NCBI GenBank assembly: GCA_001915925.1
Contig: MNRL01000014.1
Location: 62,001-126,000, forward strand
Reading direction: 5' to 3'
DNA: 64,000 nucleotides
DNA from: Clostridium sp. CAG:354_28_25
Lineage (GTDB): Bacteria > Bacillota > Clostridia > TANB77 > CAG-508
Shown: positions 62,464-64,000 of the stretch, piece by piece
Layout: each line of letters starts with the position of its first letter
Numbering within the stretch: the first letter of the stretch is position 1
Notes under the pieces: model-generated
Told to the model about the DNA's origin: nothing
Seen by the model: the letters and a program-made list of their open reading frames with translations, nothing else
Database searches by the model: none
Translations under genes and position numbers: made by a program

Positions 62464-63018
62464 ATGAAAGCAACCGGAGTAGTAAGAAGAATTGATGATT
62501 TAGGTAGAGTTGTTATTCCAAAAGAAATAAGAAAAACTTTAAGAATAAAAGAAGGTGACCCTTTAGAAATCTTTACAGATAAAGAAGGCGAAGTTATATT
62601 AAAAAAATATTCTCCTATTGGCGAACTATCAGAGTTTGCTCTTGGATATGCTGAAACTTTGGCAAAAACTACAGGTCATATTGCTTGCATAACAGATAAA
62701 GATACAGTAATCGCTGTTGCTGGTGGTTCAAAAAAAGATTACTTAGAACAAAGTTTAAGCAAAGAAATTGAGCAAATAATGGAGGATAAAGAAGTTTATA
62801 AAAGTGATAAAAACAACAATTTATCTGTTCCAATTGTAAAAAATGATAAAAAAGATAAAAGATATAATTCTCAGATTGTATATCCAATTATTTCTAATGG
62901 AGATTCTATTGGAACTGTAATTTTACTTTCTAAAGAAGCTTCTACAAAAATGACTGATGTTGAAGCAAAAGTTGCACAATCTGCTGCTAGCTTTTTAGGA
63001 AGTCAAATGGAGATATAA
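62464..63018 (+). CDS. spoVT: Stage V sporulation transcription regulator SpoVT
   Basis: A 184-residue protein. The N-terminal swapped-hairpin AbrB domain (MKATGVVRRIDDLGRVVIPKEIRKTLRIKEGDPLEI-type, residues 1-50) binds DNA. The C-terminal GAF-like domain (about 57-180: ALGYAETLAKTTGHIACITDKDTVIAVAGG) is diagnostic of SpoVT rather than AbrB. SpoVT tunes sigma-G-dependent genes in the forespore, so the organism or its recent ancestor forms endospores. AAGGAGG precedes the ATG. A TATAAT lies at 62406-62411 without a fitting -35, compatible with another sigma factor. It is divergent from alaS. Confidence 0.95.
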   Translation: MKATGVVRRIDDLGRVVIPKEIRKTLRIKEGDPLEIFTDKEGEVILKKYSPIGELSEFALGYAETLAKTTGHIACITDKDTVIAVAGGSKKDYLEQSLSKEIEQIMEDKEVYKSDKNNNLSVPIVKNDKKDKRYNSQIVYPIISNGDSIGTVILLSKEASTKMTDVEAKVAQSAASFLGSQMEI

Positions 63019-63023
63019 ACTTT

Positions 63024-63055
63024 AGCATCTAGCATTTTAGTTAGATGCTTTTAAT
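63024..63055 (+). terminator. Terminator of spoVT
   Basis: 8-bp stem AGCATCTA (63024-63031) / TAGATGCT (63042-63049) followed by TTTAATCTTTT on the plus strand, 5 bases past the stop. It overlaps the end of the converging comFC gene. Confidence 0.75.
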
Positions 63056-63710
63056 CTTTTGCTATTGTTAATACACCTATTTTTTTAGTTCCATTTTCTT
63101 TAAGAATTCTGCTACATTCATTTGTGGTACTTCCTGTTGTAAAAACATCATCAAACAATAATATCTTCTTATTTTTTATTTCTAACTTATTCGTTATATC
63201 ATATGCATTTTTTATGTTATCTTTCCTTTGTAATTTATTTAGACTACTTTGAGGTTTTATATTTCTTTGTTTTTGTAATATATTATTTTTAATAATTATA
63301 TTTTTATTCTTTTTAGCTAATGCTTTCAATATTAAAAATGATTGGTTGTACCCTCTTTCTCTGCTCCTATATTTGTGTAGAGGAACTGGGATTATATAAT
63401 CATAATTATTTATGTATTTCATAATTTTTTTATTAGAATAAATTATTTCTGCAAAAAACTCACATAAATATGCCTGGTCTTTAAATTTATATTGTCTAAG
63501 TTTTTCTTTGATAATCCCTTCATATTTAAAAATGTGCATATGTTCATCATAATATATACCTGTTATTTCTAAAAAGCATTTTCTGTGTGGAAATGTTATT
63601 TTTTCTAATTTCTTTTTGCAACTGTTACAAATTGCATCTTCACATATTTTTTCACATATACCACATGTTTGCGGGAAAATAAAATTGAGAACTGCATTAA
63701 AAAGATTCAT
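63051..63710 (-). CDS. comFC: ComF-family phosphoribosyltransferase-like protein
   Basis: A 219-residue protein. An N-terminal double zinc-finger-like CGICEKICEDAICNSC cluster (four or more Cys) precedes a type I phosphoribosyltransferase domain: DYIIPVPLHKYRSRERGYNQSFLILKALA, then QSSLNKLQRKDNIKNAY and the PRPP-loop ILLFDDVFTTGSTTNEC. ComFC is needed for natural transformation in several Firmicutes; its exact reaction is unsettled. The start is ATG at 63710 behind AAGGAGGT. It follows the recD2-like gene by 30 bases, a common neighbourhood for comF. Confidence 0.92.
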   Translation of the reverse strand: MNLFNAVLNFIFPQTCGICEKICEDAICNSCKKKLEKITFPHRKCFLEITGIYYDEHMHIFKYEGIIKEKLRQYKFKDQAYLCEFFAEIIYSNKKIMKYINNYDYIIPVPLHKYRSRERGYNQSFLILKALAKKNKNIIIKNNILQKQRNIKPQSSLNKLQRKDNIKNAYDITNKLEIKNKKILLFDDVFTTGSTTNECSRILKENGTKKIGVLTIAKD

Positions 63711-63740
63711 ATACCTCCTTAACTTAGCCCCCAACTTAAC

Positions 63741-64000
63741 TTAAGATATCATTTTTAGTTTATATTCTAATCCTGTATTACGTATTTTAGTATCTGCATT
63801 TTGTATCATAAATTTTACTACATTATCATTTCCTATTAATATAAGTAATTTTTTTGCTCTTGTAAGTCCAGTATATAGTAAATTTCTTGTAAGTAACATT
63901 GCAGAAGACTGCGTTACAACCATTATTACAACATCAAATTCACTGCCTTGTGCTTTATGAACAGTTATTGCATATGCATGTTCTATTTGGTCCATATCTG
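63741..64000 (-). CDS. recD2: RecD2-like helicase, C-terminal end only
   Basis: The frame runs off the right edge of the window; 86 residues to the stop at 63741 are visible. It holds the final superfamily 1 helicase motifs: AYAITVHKAQGSEFDVVIMV (motif V) and LLYTGLTRAKKLLILIG (motif VI with the arginine finger), as in the UvrD_C_2 region of RecD/RecD2. RecD2 proteins are RecBC-independent 5'-3' helicases in DNA repair. Assignment rests on these motifs and on the adjoining comFC; a longer view would settle it. Confidence 0.8.
   Translation of the reverse strand, partial: DMDQIEHAYAITVHKAQGSEFDVVIMVVTQSSAMLLTRNLLYTGLTRAKKLLILIGNDNVVKFMIQNADTKIRNTGLEYKLKMIS

Overview
The window is AT-rich (by eye about 25-30% G+C in most genes), with strong AGGAGG-type ribosome binding sites and a SpoVT sporulation regulator. 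It therefore looks like chromosome from an endospore-forming, Gram-positive-type Bacillota (Clostridia). The large RICIN-repeat cell-wall hydrolases, class D sortases and short alanyl-tRNA synthetase recall uncultured gut Clostridia. I cannot name the species from sequence alone. Nearly everything is on the minus strand. No rRNA, tRNA, CRISPR array or transposase gene was seen.

Layout. (1) 1-9.7 kb: the end of a GtrII-like membrane glycosyltransferase, an ABC-F ATPase, a small higher-GC gene (2735-3079), a cysteine-synthase-family enzyme with a palindromic operator candidate, two unknown proteins, queH, a frameshifted GT39-like glycosyltransferase, ruvB and a higher-GC secreted LysM protein (8992-9660). 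(2) 9.8-29.3 kb: a cell-envelope block. It holds three very large secreted proteins built from 5, 7 and 7 ricin-type beta-trefoil lectin domains, each ending in a different peptidoglycan-hydrolase domain (amidase, M14 carboxypeptidase, glucosaminidase). Interspersed are a cadherin-like membrane protein, a GtrII-like transferase, GtrB-type and other GT2 enzymes, a frameshifted acyltransferase and prs. (3) 29.3-49.2 kb: a long surface-polysaccharide operon behind a consensus promoter at about 49.2 kb. It contains GT2 and GT4 transferases, an O-antigen-ligase/polymerase-like protein, a GT2-HAD fusion, a Wzm/Wzt (TagGH-like) ABC exporter, a GT2-GT4 fusion, two paralogous membrane proteins and a GtrA/GtrB pair. 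(4) 49.3-55.2 kb: an Alg13/Alg14-like pair, an acyl-CoA/ACP synthetase, a doubly frameshifted unknown gene, an acyl-ACP thioesterase and a polysaccharide deacetylase. (5) 55.4-64 kb: a type IIA P-type ATPase behind a yybP-ykoY (manganese) riboswitch, two tandem class D sortases, a HIT protein, a short alaS, spoVT, comFC and the end of a recD2-like helicase.

How the genes fit together (inference): the polysaccharide operon would build and export a surface glycan. The GtrA/GtrB/GT-C-type proteins would decorate it outside the membrane using undecaprenyl-phosphate-linked sugars. The lectin arrays on the three hydrolases are natural candidates for targeting these enzymes to that glycan. Two further signals cut across the map. 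One is a family of short palindromic intergenic repeats with a GGGATTT..AAATCCC core, often sitting exactly at gene ends like terminators. The other is a set of four single-base frameshifts in three genes, which are either real decay or phase variation, or assembly errors.
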